Source: Rhodanobacteraceae bacterium (lineage in GTDB: Bacteria; Pseudomonadota; Gammaproteobacteria; Xanthomonadales; SZUA-5). Taken from it: a stretch of 5,855 nucleotides of DNA. Of this stretch, positions 1 to 5,853 are shown one piece after another. The stretch covers positions 1-5,855 of the forward strand of contig QIMA01000423.1 in the NCBI GenBank assembly GCA_003233535.1, read 5' to 3'. Position 1 is the stretch's first letter; every line of letters starts with the position of its first letter. Position numbers and translations under genes: made by a program. Below the pieces are notes generated by a model, which did not search any database, had not been told where the DNA came from, and worked only from the letters and a program-made list of their open reading frames with translations.

Positions 1-90
1 ATGAACCACTACACCGCTCCTTGTAGAAAAACCACTGGGCAATCAATGTCCTGCGCGATCATCGCGCGAGTTCATGAAATATCCGGGCTA
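1..90 (-). repeat. Long end of a TAGCCCGGAT-family mobile repeat, left border copy
   Basis: Read on the minus strand this begins TAGCCCGGATATTTCATGAA at position 90 and runs outward to position 1. It is the inverted counterpart of 5765-5853: the copies align over their whole length with about six substitutions and one single-base indel. Its first 39 bases (positions 90 down to 52) are identical to the first 39 bases of the miniature element at 2417-2478. It contains the nested palindrome GCGCGATCATCGCGC (about 54-68). The match continues to the first base of the window, so the element probably extends beyond it. The end sequence and subterminal palindrome resemble an insertion-sequence end, but no transposase is visible here. 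The family is not certain; IS1380-like is only a suggestion from memory. Confidence 0.8.
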
Positions 91-212
91 GCGCCGAGGC
101 GAACAAGTATAAGCAATCACACTTACACTGGCTGGCATACTGAGCTACATCCGTCGGATAAACTCCAGATCCCGTAGAGTATCGCCAATGAAGGAAGAAG
201 TTGAGATGAGTG

Positions 213-617
213 ATGAATGACAGACAAACCCGATTCGAAGGACCGGGGGGCACCAGCGGCGGGTTTGGCGAGTTCCTAATAGGGTTCGCTATGGCGGTAG
301 GCGGCTTTTGGCTGCTCACCAACCAAGTTCAGGTGGTCACTGGCGGTTGGCGGCTATGGGGCTACAACGCTTTTGGTCTGTCTCTGCTGCCATTCATCAT
401 TGGGGTTGGCGTGCTGTTTTTTAACGGCCGCTCGATGGTCGGGTGGTTGCTGTCATTGGCGGGCCTGGTGATCATTCTGGCCGGCGTGTTGACCAATATG
501 AGTATTTACTTCAGACCGACCAGCCTATTCAACACGCTGCTGATCCTGGTCCTGCTGGCAGGCGGTATCGGCTTGCTGGTGAAGTCGTTCAGCGCGCATG
601 AGCAGTCGCAGCAATAG
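213..617 (+). CDS. Small four-helix integral membrane protein, unknown function
   Basis: This encodes about 134 residues and is dominated by four hydrophobic segments: roughly residues 22-43, 54-71, 76-97 and 106-124, counted from the GTG one codon upstream. A short polar glycine-rich N-terminus (RFEGPGGTSGGFGEF) and a polar tail (SAHEQSQQ) flank them. No catalytic motif is visible, so it is most likely an inner-membrane protein of a conserved hypothetical family; I do not recognise a function. The start is uncertain. GTG at 210 and ATG at 213 are adjacent and in frame, and ATG 213 is preferred. The nearest Shine-Dalgarno-like stretch, AAGGAAG at 191-197, lies about 15 bases upstream, which is long. 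It is spaced better for ATG 206, which opens only a four-codon frame (MSDE, stop). The gene stands alone: the next gene is convergent on the other strand about 350 bases away. Confidence 0.8.
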   Translation: MNDRQTRFEGPGGTSGGFGEFLIGFAMAVGGFWLLTNQVQVVTGGWRLWGYNAFGLSLLPFIIGVGVLFFNGRSMVGWLLSLAGLVIILAGVLTNMSIYFRPTSLFNTLLILVLLAGGIGLLVKSFSAHEQSQQ

Positions 618-968
618 CGATTGACTACTCCGCGCCGTCCCTAAACAGCACCCCAATCGCGGGCACATGCATGACGATGCAGTGGATCGCACCGGCGAAA
701 GTGATGATTTTGGGTGCAGTCGATTTGTACAGCGCATTGGGACACACTGAACAACTCACGCGAGCCGCGTTGGAAGTTCTTGCGTCTGCCGCTAGGCGCA
801 GTCCCGAAGGTCGGTGTGCTCTACGGTGCGAAAGGGCTGCAATAACGCGGCAGGCTCTGGGCACTCGGTCCCGAAGTTTGGGACGGGCCTGAAAAGGCCG
901 CCAGCTGCGTCAGACCCCTCGCCCAGAGCCAAGGGTATGACCTTCGGAGCCTTCCTTAGCCCCTTGCC
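618..968. other. Intergenic region without a convincing gene
   Basis: About 350 bases lie between the convergent membrane-protein and lipoprotein genes. Open frames exist on both strands (for example 671-892 on plus and 625-864 on minus). They lack good ribosome binding sites, overlap each other, and give arginine- and alanine-rich translations with no recognisable domain. Two small stem-loops are adjacent at 868-884 (GTCCC, 7-base loop, GGGAC) and 886-899 (GGCC, TGAAAA loop, GGCC). They could belong to a convergent termination zone, but neither is followed by a clear T-run. The region could hold a decayed gene or a small RNA; the sequence alone supports neither. Confidence 0.5.
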
Positions 969-1397
969 TTAACGCCGCGGGCGCACCGTTCGATTGCCGG
1001 TTATGACCTCGTCCCCTGGGCGCAGGCCGTAGCTGTCGCGCTGTGTGTAGACGCGACGTCGGCCGTCATCAAGTTCTACAGTGATTTCAAAACGCGGTGC
1101 ATCGTTGGTGTTCTTTTCGATCTCGTTGCCGGCGATGCCGCCGGCCACTACACCGGCAACCGTCGCGGCTTTTCGTCCGCTACCGCTGCCGATTTGGTTG
1201 CCGAGTATGCCGCCAATGATCGCACCGGCGACGGCGCCACCGCCGCTGCTACCGCCTTCGCCATAGACCTTCACCACGCGGCGAACGACGCCGCAGTCAC
1301 GGCAGTAGTCGGAATATCCAGATTCACGGTAGCCGTCTGTAGCGCAGCCGGTAAGTCCGGCCGCTGCGAGCATCAAAGCCAGTAGAAAAGTGCGCAT
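969..1397 (-). CDS. Glycine-zipper 2TM-type lipoprotein
   Basis: A 142-residue envelope protein. The N-terminus is a lipoprotein signal: a hydrophobic stretch (residues 3-14) then the lipobox LTGC, with lipidated Cys18. The residue after Cys is Ala, not Asp, which favours outer-membrane sorting. A short segment with a CxxC pair follows (YCRDCG, Cys32 and Cys35). Next come two glycine-zipper hairpin segments at about 52-70 and 80-93 (GAIIGGILGNQIG and GVVAGGIAGNEI), then a polar C-terminal domain (FEITVELDDGRRRVY, ending in VRPRR). This layout matches the glycine-zipper 2TM family of SlyB/PcpY-like lipoproteins, usually linked to envelope integrity; the exact role is unknown. The start is supported by CAGGAG (plus-strand 1404-1409) six bases before the ATG. 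It is transcribed divergently from the pirin gene across 124 bases. Confidence 0.9.
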   Translation of the reverse strand: MRTFLLALMLAAAGLTGCATDGYRESGYSDYCRDCGVVRRVVKVYGEGGSSGGGAVAGAIIGGILGNQIGSGSGRKAATVAGVVAGGIAGNEIEKNTNDAPRFEITVELDDGRRRVYTQRDSYGLRPGDEVITGNRTVRPRR

Positions 1398-1428
1398 CGT
1401 CGACTCCTGTTAGGTAACTTCGGTAATT

Positions 1429-1434
1429 AGCATA
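1429..1434 (-). promoter_or_regulatory. Possible -10 box for the lipoprotein gene
   Basis: On the minus strand this reads TATGCT followed by AATTA, an acceptable sigma70 -10 element about 32 bases from the start codon. No good -35 hexamer sits 16-18 bases upstream (the position reads GCTGCG), so the call is weak. Confidence 0.2.
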
Positions 1435-1496
1435 GCGACGTTTAGATGAAGCGCAGCATACGCACGCTCCGCAGGCGTCGGTAAACGGCTATCCTG

Positions 1497-1511
1497 CAGT
1501 TAGCCCGGATA
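1497..1511 (+). repeat. Solo fragment of the TAGCCCGGAT repeat end
   Basis: CAGTTAGCCCGGATA here is identical over 15 bases to 2413-2427, the left edge of the miniature element plus four flanking bases. No matching second end is present, so this is either a decayed remnant or a chance match; 15 identical bases make chance less likely. It abuts the pirin Shine-Dalgarno (AGGAG, 1511-1515). CTATCC (1489-1494) could pair with GGATAG (1507-1512) to form a small hairpin that takes in the first bases of that site. Copies here and at 2413 lie in direct orientation on either side of the pirin gene. Confidence 0.5.
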
Positions 1512-1521
1512 GGAGACGCGT

Positions 1522-2391
1522 GTGTCTGCGATTGAACTGTTGATTGAGGGGCGTGAGCGGGACTTGGGCGGGTTAACCGTGCGCCGAGTGTTGCCGCACA
1601 TGCGACAAAAATTGCTAGGGCCGTTCATCTTCATAGACCAAATGGGCCCCGTCGAATTTGCGCCCGGTCAGGGCATTGATGTCCGACCGCATCCGCACAT
1701 CAACTTGGCGACAGTCACGTTTTTGTTCGAGGGCGCGATCAGCCACCGCGACAGCCTAGGCTCAGTTCAAGACATCGTCCCTGGCGACGTCAACTGGATG
1801 GTGGCCGGAAGTGGGATCGCGCATTCGGAGAGATCTCCGGCGGGTCTGCGTGCGCATGGCCACAAGTTGTTCGGGTTGCAGACTTGGGTTGCTTTGCCCG
1901 CAGAGCATGAGGAGGTGGCGCCTAGTTTCAGTCACCATCCGGCCGAATGCTTGCCACGAATCGAAAGTGCCGGGGTCAGTTTGACCGTTGTCGCCGGCCA
2001 CTACGGCGAGCTGCGCTCACCCGTTGCCGTGTACTCACCGACGTTGTATCTGGCCGGCACCATGGCGGCAGGGTCTGAGTGGGAACTGGCAGCCAATCAT
2101 CCGCAGCGCGCCGTGTATCTGGTGTCGGGTGCGCTGCAAGTGGCGGATCTGGACCTAGCGGCGGGACAGATGGTGGTCTTGGCCAAGGACCAAGCAGTTA
2201 AGTTGCGGGCCCGCGCTGACTGTCTCGTTGCAATCTTCGGCGGTTCTGAGCTAGAAGGCGAACGGCATCTATGGTGGAACTTCGTGTCTACTCGGCCCGA
2301 ACGGATAGAGCAGGCCAAATCCGCTTGGCGTGAAGGCCGATTCGCTGCGGTTCCTGGAGAGAACGAGTTTATTGATTTGCCTGATAAGTGA
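1522..2391 (+). CDS. Pirin family protein (bicupin)
   Basis: A 289-residue cytoplasmic bicupin. The N-terminal cupin carries the complete pirin metal site: RPHPH gives His57 and His59, and the GIAHSER segment gives His101 and Glu103, equivalent to the Fe-binding His56, His58, His101 and Glu103 of human pirin. Family hallmarks are GPFIFIDQMGP (33-43), HINLATVTFLFEG (59-71), HRDSLGSVQ (75-83) and PGDVNWM (87-93). The C-terminal pirin domain (about 170-285) ends in the typical HLWWNFVSTRPERIEQAK segment. Full length for the family. Bacterial pirins have been reported as quercetin 2,3-dioxygenases and as redox- or metabolism-linked regulators; the sequence does not choose between these. The GTG start has AGGAG (1511-1515) six bases upstream. 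The gene is divergent from the lipoprotein gene, and a miniature repeat element begins 25 bases after its stop codon. Confidence 0.95.
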   Translation: MSAIELLIEGRERDLGGLTVRRVLPHMRQKLLGPFIFIDQMGPVEFAPGQGIDVRPHPHINLATVTFLFEGAISHRDSLGSVQDIVPGDVNWMVAGSGIAHSERSPAGLRAHGHKLFGLQTWVALPAEHEEVAPSFSHHPAECLPRIESAGVSLTVVAGHYGELRSPVAVYSPTLYLAGTMAAGSEWELAANHPQRAVYLVSGALQVADLDLAAGQMVVLAKDQAVKLRARADCLVAIFGGSELEGERHLWWNFVSTRPERIEQAKSAWREGRFAAVPGENEFIDLPDK

Positions 2392-2416
2392 ACGCAGATT
2401 TAGATGTAAGGTCAGT

Positions 2417-2478
2417 TAGCCCGGATATTTCATGAACTCGCGCGATGATCGCGCAAAGTTTATGAAACATCCGGGCTA
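2417..2478. mobile_element. 62-bp palindromic miniature element (MITE/REP-like) of the TAGCCCGGAT family
   Basis: The element begins TAGCCCGGAT and ends ATCCGGGCTA. Its arms (2417-2438 against 2457-2478) pair over 22 positions with one mismatch and one G-T pair. Inside lies a second palindrome, GCGCGATGATCGCGC (2440-2454), so the single strand folds into one long hairpin with a tiny loop. The first 39 bases are identical to the inverted left border repeat. A candidate target duplication AGTTA (2414-2418 and 2478-2482) flanks it, although element edges and duplication overlap by a base or two. There is no coding capacity, so any movement would need a transposase supplied elsewhere. It sits between pirin and the dksA-like gene, 21 bases before the latter's start, and may act as a transcript hairpin for one or both. 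Confidence 0.8.
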
Positions 2479-2499
2479 GTTACTTGAGCAGGTGCCTTA

Positions 2500-2853
2500 A
2501 TGGACGATCTACAGCGAGCGCAGCTGAAGAGTAAACTGGAATCTGATCGCGAGGAGATCCTGGCCTGTCTCAGTAGCGGCGCGGAGGCGGCCAAGCCGGT
2601 GCAGTTGGATCAAGCCAGCGTTGGCCGCTTGTCGCGGATGGACGCTATGCAGGGGCAGGCGATGGCGGTTGAAAGCCAGCGCCGACAGCAGCTACAGCTG
2701 CGCCGAATCGATGTCTGCTTGGGCCGTATTGATGACCAAGCCTTCGGATTTTGCGCCGACTGCGATGAGCCGATAGACCTGCGCCGGTTGATGCTCAATC
2801 CGGTGCTGACACGTTGCATCCAGTGCGCTCAAACGGCAGAAAGCAGCGGCTAA
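2500..2853 (+). CDS. DksA/TraR family C4 zinc-finger protein
   Basis: A 117-residue protein with the DksA/TraR layout. There is an N-terminal helical segment (about 1-25) and a second helix (about 45-80) forming the expected coiled coil, joined by a tip region containing LDQASVGRLSRMDAMQ (36-51). A C4 zinc finger follows: Cys85, Cys88, Cys106 and Cys109 (CxxC, 17 residues, CxxC). E. coli DksA is longer (151 residues) and uses an acidic DxxDxA tip to act in the RNA polymerase secondary channel. That motif is not evident here, so this is a paralogous DksA-like protein rather than DksA itself. A role at RNA polymerase is inferred from the family. The ATG at 2500 has a weak AGG (2490-2492) seven bases upstream. 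The 62-bp hairpin element lies immediately upstream, so the promoter lies within or beyond it. Confidence 0.9.
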   Translation: MDDLQRAQLKSKLESDREEILACLSSGAEAAKPVQLDQASVGRLSRMDAMQGQAMAVESQRRQQLQLRRIDVCLGRIDDQAFGFCADCDEPIDLRRLMLNPVLTRCIQCAQTAESSG

Positions 2854-2934
2854 GCTGCGCAACGCGCAACGGTTGCTCTATGGCGGGCTACAGGCGCTCA
2901 GAGCGTCGCCCATTTTCTGCGCTGATCCGGCATA

Positions 2935-2964
2935 GTTGCAGCGCGCCGCTGGCGGCGCGCCAAC
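2935..2964 (+). terminator. Strong GC-rich stem-loop, possible terminator of the dksA-like gene
   Basis: GCGCGCCG, loop CTGG, CGGCGCGC (2941-2960) forms a perfect eight-pair stem. It is extended by GTTG (2935-2938) and CAAC (2961-2964) across a two-base bulge. It lies about 80 bases after the dksA-like stop codon and 41 bases before the next start. There is no T-run directly after it, so an intrinsic terminator is only possible. It could instead be a stabilising or attenuating hairpin in the leader of the downstream gene. Confidence 0.45.
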
Positions 2965-3005
2965 CGACCGGGTTAGTCCCTTTGCCTGCACAGGAGCCTG
3001 CTTGA

Positions 3006-4283
3006 GTGAGTGTAAATAGCCAGGTTGCCGATGTTGTCATTCTAGGAGCCGGCGTCATCGGCCTTTCCTGCGCTTATCAGCTGCTGCGCGCTGGGCAGAG
3101 CGTGATTGTGCTCGATCGGCAGGGTCCGGGGGCAGGCAGCTCGCACGGCAACTGCGGCACCCTAACGCCCAGCCACGCGCCGCCTTTAGCAGAGCCTGCC
3201 CTATTGCGACGGGCACTGACTTGGATAGGGCGAAGCGATGCGCCGCTATACATCAAACCGCGCTTGGATCCAGCGCTACTGAACTGGCTGTTGCGGTTCG
3301 CATTACGCTGCCGGGCCAGCGCGGTGGAGGAATCGACCCGAGCGCGAGCGGCGATCTTAAAACAGTCCTCAGTCATTCTGGAATCGATGATCGCCGATTC
3401 TGGAATCGACTGTGAGTACCGAGCGGAAGGCCTGCTTTACGTATTTCGTGATTACCAAGCGCTGGACGAGTACGCCGATCTGCCGGCGCAAATGCAGCGT
3501 TTGGGGCTCAGTGCAAAACTGCTAGATCGCGCTCAAATGCATGCGGCCGAGCCGGCGCTTAACGACAGCGTTATTGGCGGTTTGCTGCACGAGAACGATG
3601 CCCAGTTGCGACCGGATCGCTACGTCGCCGAGCTCACCCGTCTGGTTTTGGAATACGGCGGTCAGATTGTCGAGCAGGCCGAAGTACGCAGTTTTGAGCG
3701 CTCTGGATCTCGCGTGCGAGCAGTGACCACACGCGACGGCAGGCGCTACTCGGCAGCGAATATCGTATCCGCGCTCGGCGCATGGTCGCCGAAGTTACTG
3801 GCCGAGCTGGGGTTGGCGGTGCCGATACAACCGGGCAAGGGCTATTCGATTACGTATACGCGGCCGGCAAACGCGCCGCGCTTGCCGCTGGTACTGAAGG
3901 AGCGCAGCGTTTGCGTGACCAGTTGGGACAGCGGCTATCGGATCGGCAGCACGATGGAGTTTTCCGGTTACGACGACGGTCTCAATGAGCGTCGGTTGGC
4001 AGCCCTAGAGCGCGCTGCTCGTGAGTACCTCGTCGATCCCGTCGGTCCGACCGTGATGGAGCGCTGGCAGGGCTGGCGACCGATGGTTTATGACGACTTG
4101 CCGCTGATCGGGCTAGCCCCAGGCTTCGACAACCTGTGGCTGGCAACCGGCCACGGCATGCTCGGCGTTAGCATGTCGGCGGCAACGGGTGTGCTGATTC
4201 GCCAGCTGATGCTGGGTCAGAGCACCGATATCGATCCTTCGCCCTACGAGCCCAAGCGCGTTGTGAAGTTAAAAGCGGCCTAA
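3006..4283 (+). CDS. FAD-dependent D-amino-acid dehydrogenase-like oxidoreductase (DadA/DAO family)
   Basis: A 425-residue flavoprotein of the DAO superfamily. The FAD-binding Rossmann motif is at the N-terminus: VVILGAGVIGLS with Gly14, Gly16 and Gly19, and Asp37 at the end of the second strand for the ribose. A GSSHGNCGTLTPS segment (44-56) corresponds to the flavin-contacting loop of DadA-type enzymes. The C-terminus has WQGWRPM (354-360, with Arg358), then DDLPLIG and the FAD-contacting GHGMLG (382-387). Family length is typical. Expected activity is oxidative deamination of a D-amino or related imino acid (for example D-alanine or D-hydroxyproline), passing electrons to the respiratory chain; the substrate cannot be read from sequence. 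The GTG start has AGGAG (2992-2996) nine bases upstream. gor follows after 64 bases with no obvious terminator, so the two may be cotranscribed. Confidence 0.88.
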   Translation: MSVNSQVADVVILGAGVIGLSCAYQLLRAGQSVIVLDRQGPGAGSSHGNCGTLTPSHAPPLAEPALLRRALTWIGRSDAPLYIKPRLDPALLNWLLRFALRCRASAVEESTRARAAILKQSSVILESMIADSGIDCEYRAEGLLYVFRDYQALDEYADLPAQMQRLGLSAKLLDRAQMHAAEPALNDSVIGGLLHENDAQLRPDRYVAELTRLVLEYGGQIVEQAEVRSFERSGSRVRAVTTRDGRRYSAANIVSALGAWSPKLLAELGLAVPIQPGKGYSITYTRPANAPRLPLVLKERSVCVTSWDSGYRIGSTMEFSGYDDGLNERRLAALERAAREYLVDPVGPTVMERWQGWRPMVYDDLPLIGLAPGFDNLWLATGHGMLGVSMSAATGVLIRQLMLGQSTDIDPSPYEPKRVVKLKAA

Positions 4284-4347
4284 TCCGGTCCTACCGCCTA
4301 AGGTGAGTTTTTCAGCGCGTCCCTGACCAAAGATATTGGAGCAACCC

Positions 4348-5703
4348 ATGAGTTCAGCGCAGCATTTCGACCTACTGGTAGTAGGACCCGGTTCGGGCGG
4401 CTTAGCGAGTGCATTTCGCGCCGCCAAGCACGGTGCTAAAGTCGGATTGATCGAAGGTGGCGCGCTGGGTGGAACCTGCGTCAACGTGGGCTGCGTGCCG
4501 AAGAAGGCCATGTGGTACGCCGCCGAAGTCGCTGAACAGCTCGGACTTGCTCAGCGCTATGGCTTCGACGTCGCTCCCGGCCCGTTGGATTGGAGCCATT
4601 TTGTCAGTCAGCGCGAAGCCTATATCGACAGAGTCCATCAGTCTTATCACCGGCGTCTGGCTGAGGCCGGCATCACTCGAATCGCCGGGCGCGGCAAGCT
4701 GCTGAGCCCGCGCACGGTAGCGGTTTGCGACGACACTTACGAAGCCGATCACATCATCTTAGCTACGGGAGCTCGGCCCACACACTTAAACGTCGAGGGT
4801 AGCGAGCTCGCAGTCGATTCAGACGGTTTCTTCGCGCTAACTAGCCAGCCGCGGCGCGTGGCGCTGATTGGCTCAGGCTACATCGCTGTTGAACTGGCTG
4901 GTGTCTTCGCGGCCTTGGGCTCTGAAGTAACTATCGTCGCCCGCGGTGGTCGGTTGCTCAGTCATTTCGACCGTGAACTGGGCATGGAACTGGGCGAACA
5001 CCTAGCTGGCCACGGCATCGGCGTACTCACCGGAGCGCGTACCGAGCGTTTGTTTCGCGACGACGATGGTATCTGCGTGCAGTTTGAGGGTGGCGAGCAT
5101 GTCGGTGCATTCGATTGCGTGATTCAAGCTATCGGCCGACAGCCCAATAGCGATGAACTGGGCTTGGAGCACACCGCGGTGAAAACCGACGCGACCGGCA
5201 TGGTAATTGTCGATCAGTGGCAGAACACGGGCGAAGCGGGAATATATGCGCTAGGCGACCTAACCGGACCGGTCGCGTTGACCCCGGTCGCCATCGTGCA
5301 GGGCCGCAAGCTGGCGGATCGATTATTTGCTGGCGCGACAGGTGCGCGTTTCGAACCCGGTTGCGTGCCAACCGTGGTCTTTTCGCATCCGCCCGTGGCT
5401 ACCGTCGGCGTCACCGAGGATGAGGCGGTCGAGGCGCACGGGCCAGAGGCCGTGCAAACCTACCGGAGTCGGTTCAAACCCATGCAGTGGTCGCTGGCTG
5501 GCGAAGACAGTCAGAGCTTCATGAAAATGATCTGTGTAGGTGCCGAGCAGCGCGTCATAGGCTTGCACCTGCTGGGTCCGGGTGTCGATGAAATGATGCA
5601 GGGCTTTGCGGTAGCGATAAAGATGGGCGCGACCAAAGCCGACTTCGACGCGACCGTGGCTATACACCCAACGTCGTCAGAAGAGATTGTCTTATTTGGC
5701 TAG
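4348..5703 (+). CDS. gor: Glutathione-disulfide reductase
   Basis: A 451-residue cytoplasmic NADPH flavoenzyme that reduces glutathione disulfide to glutathione. FAD motif: GPGSGG (13-18) with Glu36. The redox disulfide is in [13 protein letters not shown], Cys44 and Cys49. NADPH motif: [11 protein letters not shown] (175-185), with Arg199 at the position of E. coli Arg198. The second FAD motif is YALGDLTG. The interface catalytic pair in HPTSSEE is His440 and Glu445, matching E. coli His439 and Glu444. Alignment to E. coli Gor (450 residues) is nearly collinear, which separates it from lipoamide dehydrogenase and mercuric reductase. An ATG start at 4348 is chosen over an in-frame TTG at 4336: GGAG at 4338-4341 overlaps that TTG and sits six bases before the ATG. 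Some NADPH-pocket residues differ from E. coli (Gly200, Gly201, Ser205). Confidence 0.95.
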   Translation: MSSAQHFDLLVVGPGSGGLASAFRAAKHGAKVGLIEGGALGGTCVNVGCVPKKAMWYAAEVAEQLGLAQRYGFDVAPGPLDWSHFVSQREAYIDRVHQSYHRRLAEAGITRIAGRGKLLSPRTVAVCDDTYEADHIILATGARPTHLNVEGSELAVDSDGFFALTSQPRRVALIGSGYIAVELAGVFAALGSEVTIVARGGRLLSHFDRELGMELGEHLAGHGIGVLTGARTERLFRDDDGICVQFEGGEHVGAFDCVIQAIGRQPNSDELGLEHTAVKTDATGMVIVDQWQNTGEAGIYALGDLTGPVALTPVAIVQGRKLADRLFAGATGARFEPGCVPTVVFSHPPVATVGVTEDEAVEAHGPEAVQTYRSRFKPMQWSLAGEDSQSFMKMICVGAEQRVIGLHLLGPGVDEMMQGFAVAIKMGATKADFDATVAIHPTSSEEIVLFG

Positions 5704-5705
5704 GG

Positions 5706-5717
5706 TGTCCCCGGACA
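5706..5717 (+). terminator. Weak stem-loop after gor
   Basis: TGTCCCCGGACA starts a few bases after the gor stop codon and can form a short stem with a tight loop, followed by AATTCTTTG, which is only a poor T-rich tail. It may help end the gor transcript, but it is small for an intrinsic terminator. Confidence 0.25.
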
Positions 5718-5755
5718 AATTCTTTGAAAGCAATAACTTGCCGTACTCTGTTGGA

Positions 5756-5763
5756 AAGGAGGT
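5756..5763 (+). promoter_or_regulatory. Perfect Shine-Dalgarno octamer next to the right repeat
   Basis: AAGGAGGT is fully complementary to the 16S rRNA anti-Shine-Dalgarno tail. It ends one base before the repeat edge at 5765. The nearest start, ATG at 5773, lies inside the repeat and opens a frame that stays open only to the window end, with a translation that is not recognisable. It may be a ribosome site separated from its gene by insertion of the repeat, or a chance match. Confidence 0.4.
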
Positions 5764-5764
5764 T

Positions 5765-5853
5765 TAGCCCGGATGTTTCATGAACTCGCGCGATGCTCGC
5801 GCAGGACATTGGTTGTCCAGTGGTTTTTCCGCAGGAGCGGTGTAGTGGTTCAT
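5765..5853 (+). repeat. Long end of a TAGCCCGGAT-family mobile repeat, right border copy
   Basis: It begins TAGCCCGGATGTTTCATGAA and runs outward to the window edge, as the inverted partner of 1-90. The nested palindrome is partly decayed here (GCGCGATGCTCGCGC), which also removes the GATC found in the other copies. The outer part carries a conserved AGGAG (5833-5837) seven bases before GTG GTT CAT (5845-5853). The left copy has the same arrangement, so this could be the translation start of an outward-reading element gene, for example a transposase, but too little of it lies in the window to tell. Confidence 0.8.

Noticed and set aside
123..151. Possible sigma70 promoter TTACAC, 17 bases, TACATC ahead of the membrane-protein gene
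   Set aside because: Only the spacing fits; the hexamers match the consensus poorly.
59..322. Minus-strand open frame overlapping the left repeat and the start of the membrane-protein gene
   Set aside because: It overlaps a better-supported gene, runs into the repeat, has low-complexity proline/serine content and no recognisable domain.
625..864. Minus-strand 79-residue open frame
   Set aside because: The translation matches no family I recognise and overlaps the equally open plus frame; most likely random in GC-rich DNA.
671..892. Plus-strand 73-residue open frame in the intergenic region
   Set aside because: There is no good ribosome binding site, the composition is arginine/alanine-rich, and no domain is recognisable; an overlapping minus-strand frame is equally open.
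4110..4119. GGGCTAGCCC palindrome resembling the repeat tip
   Set aside because: It lies within the DadA-like coding sequence in a conserved segment (LPLIGLAPG), and similarity to the repeat stops after six bases per side.
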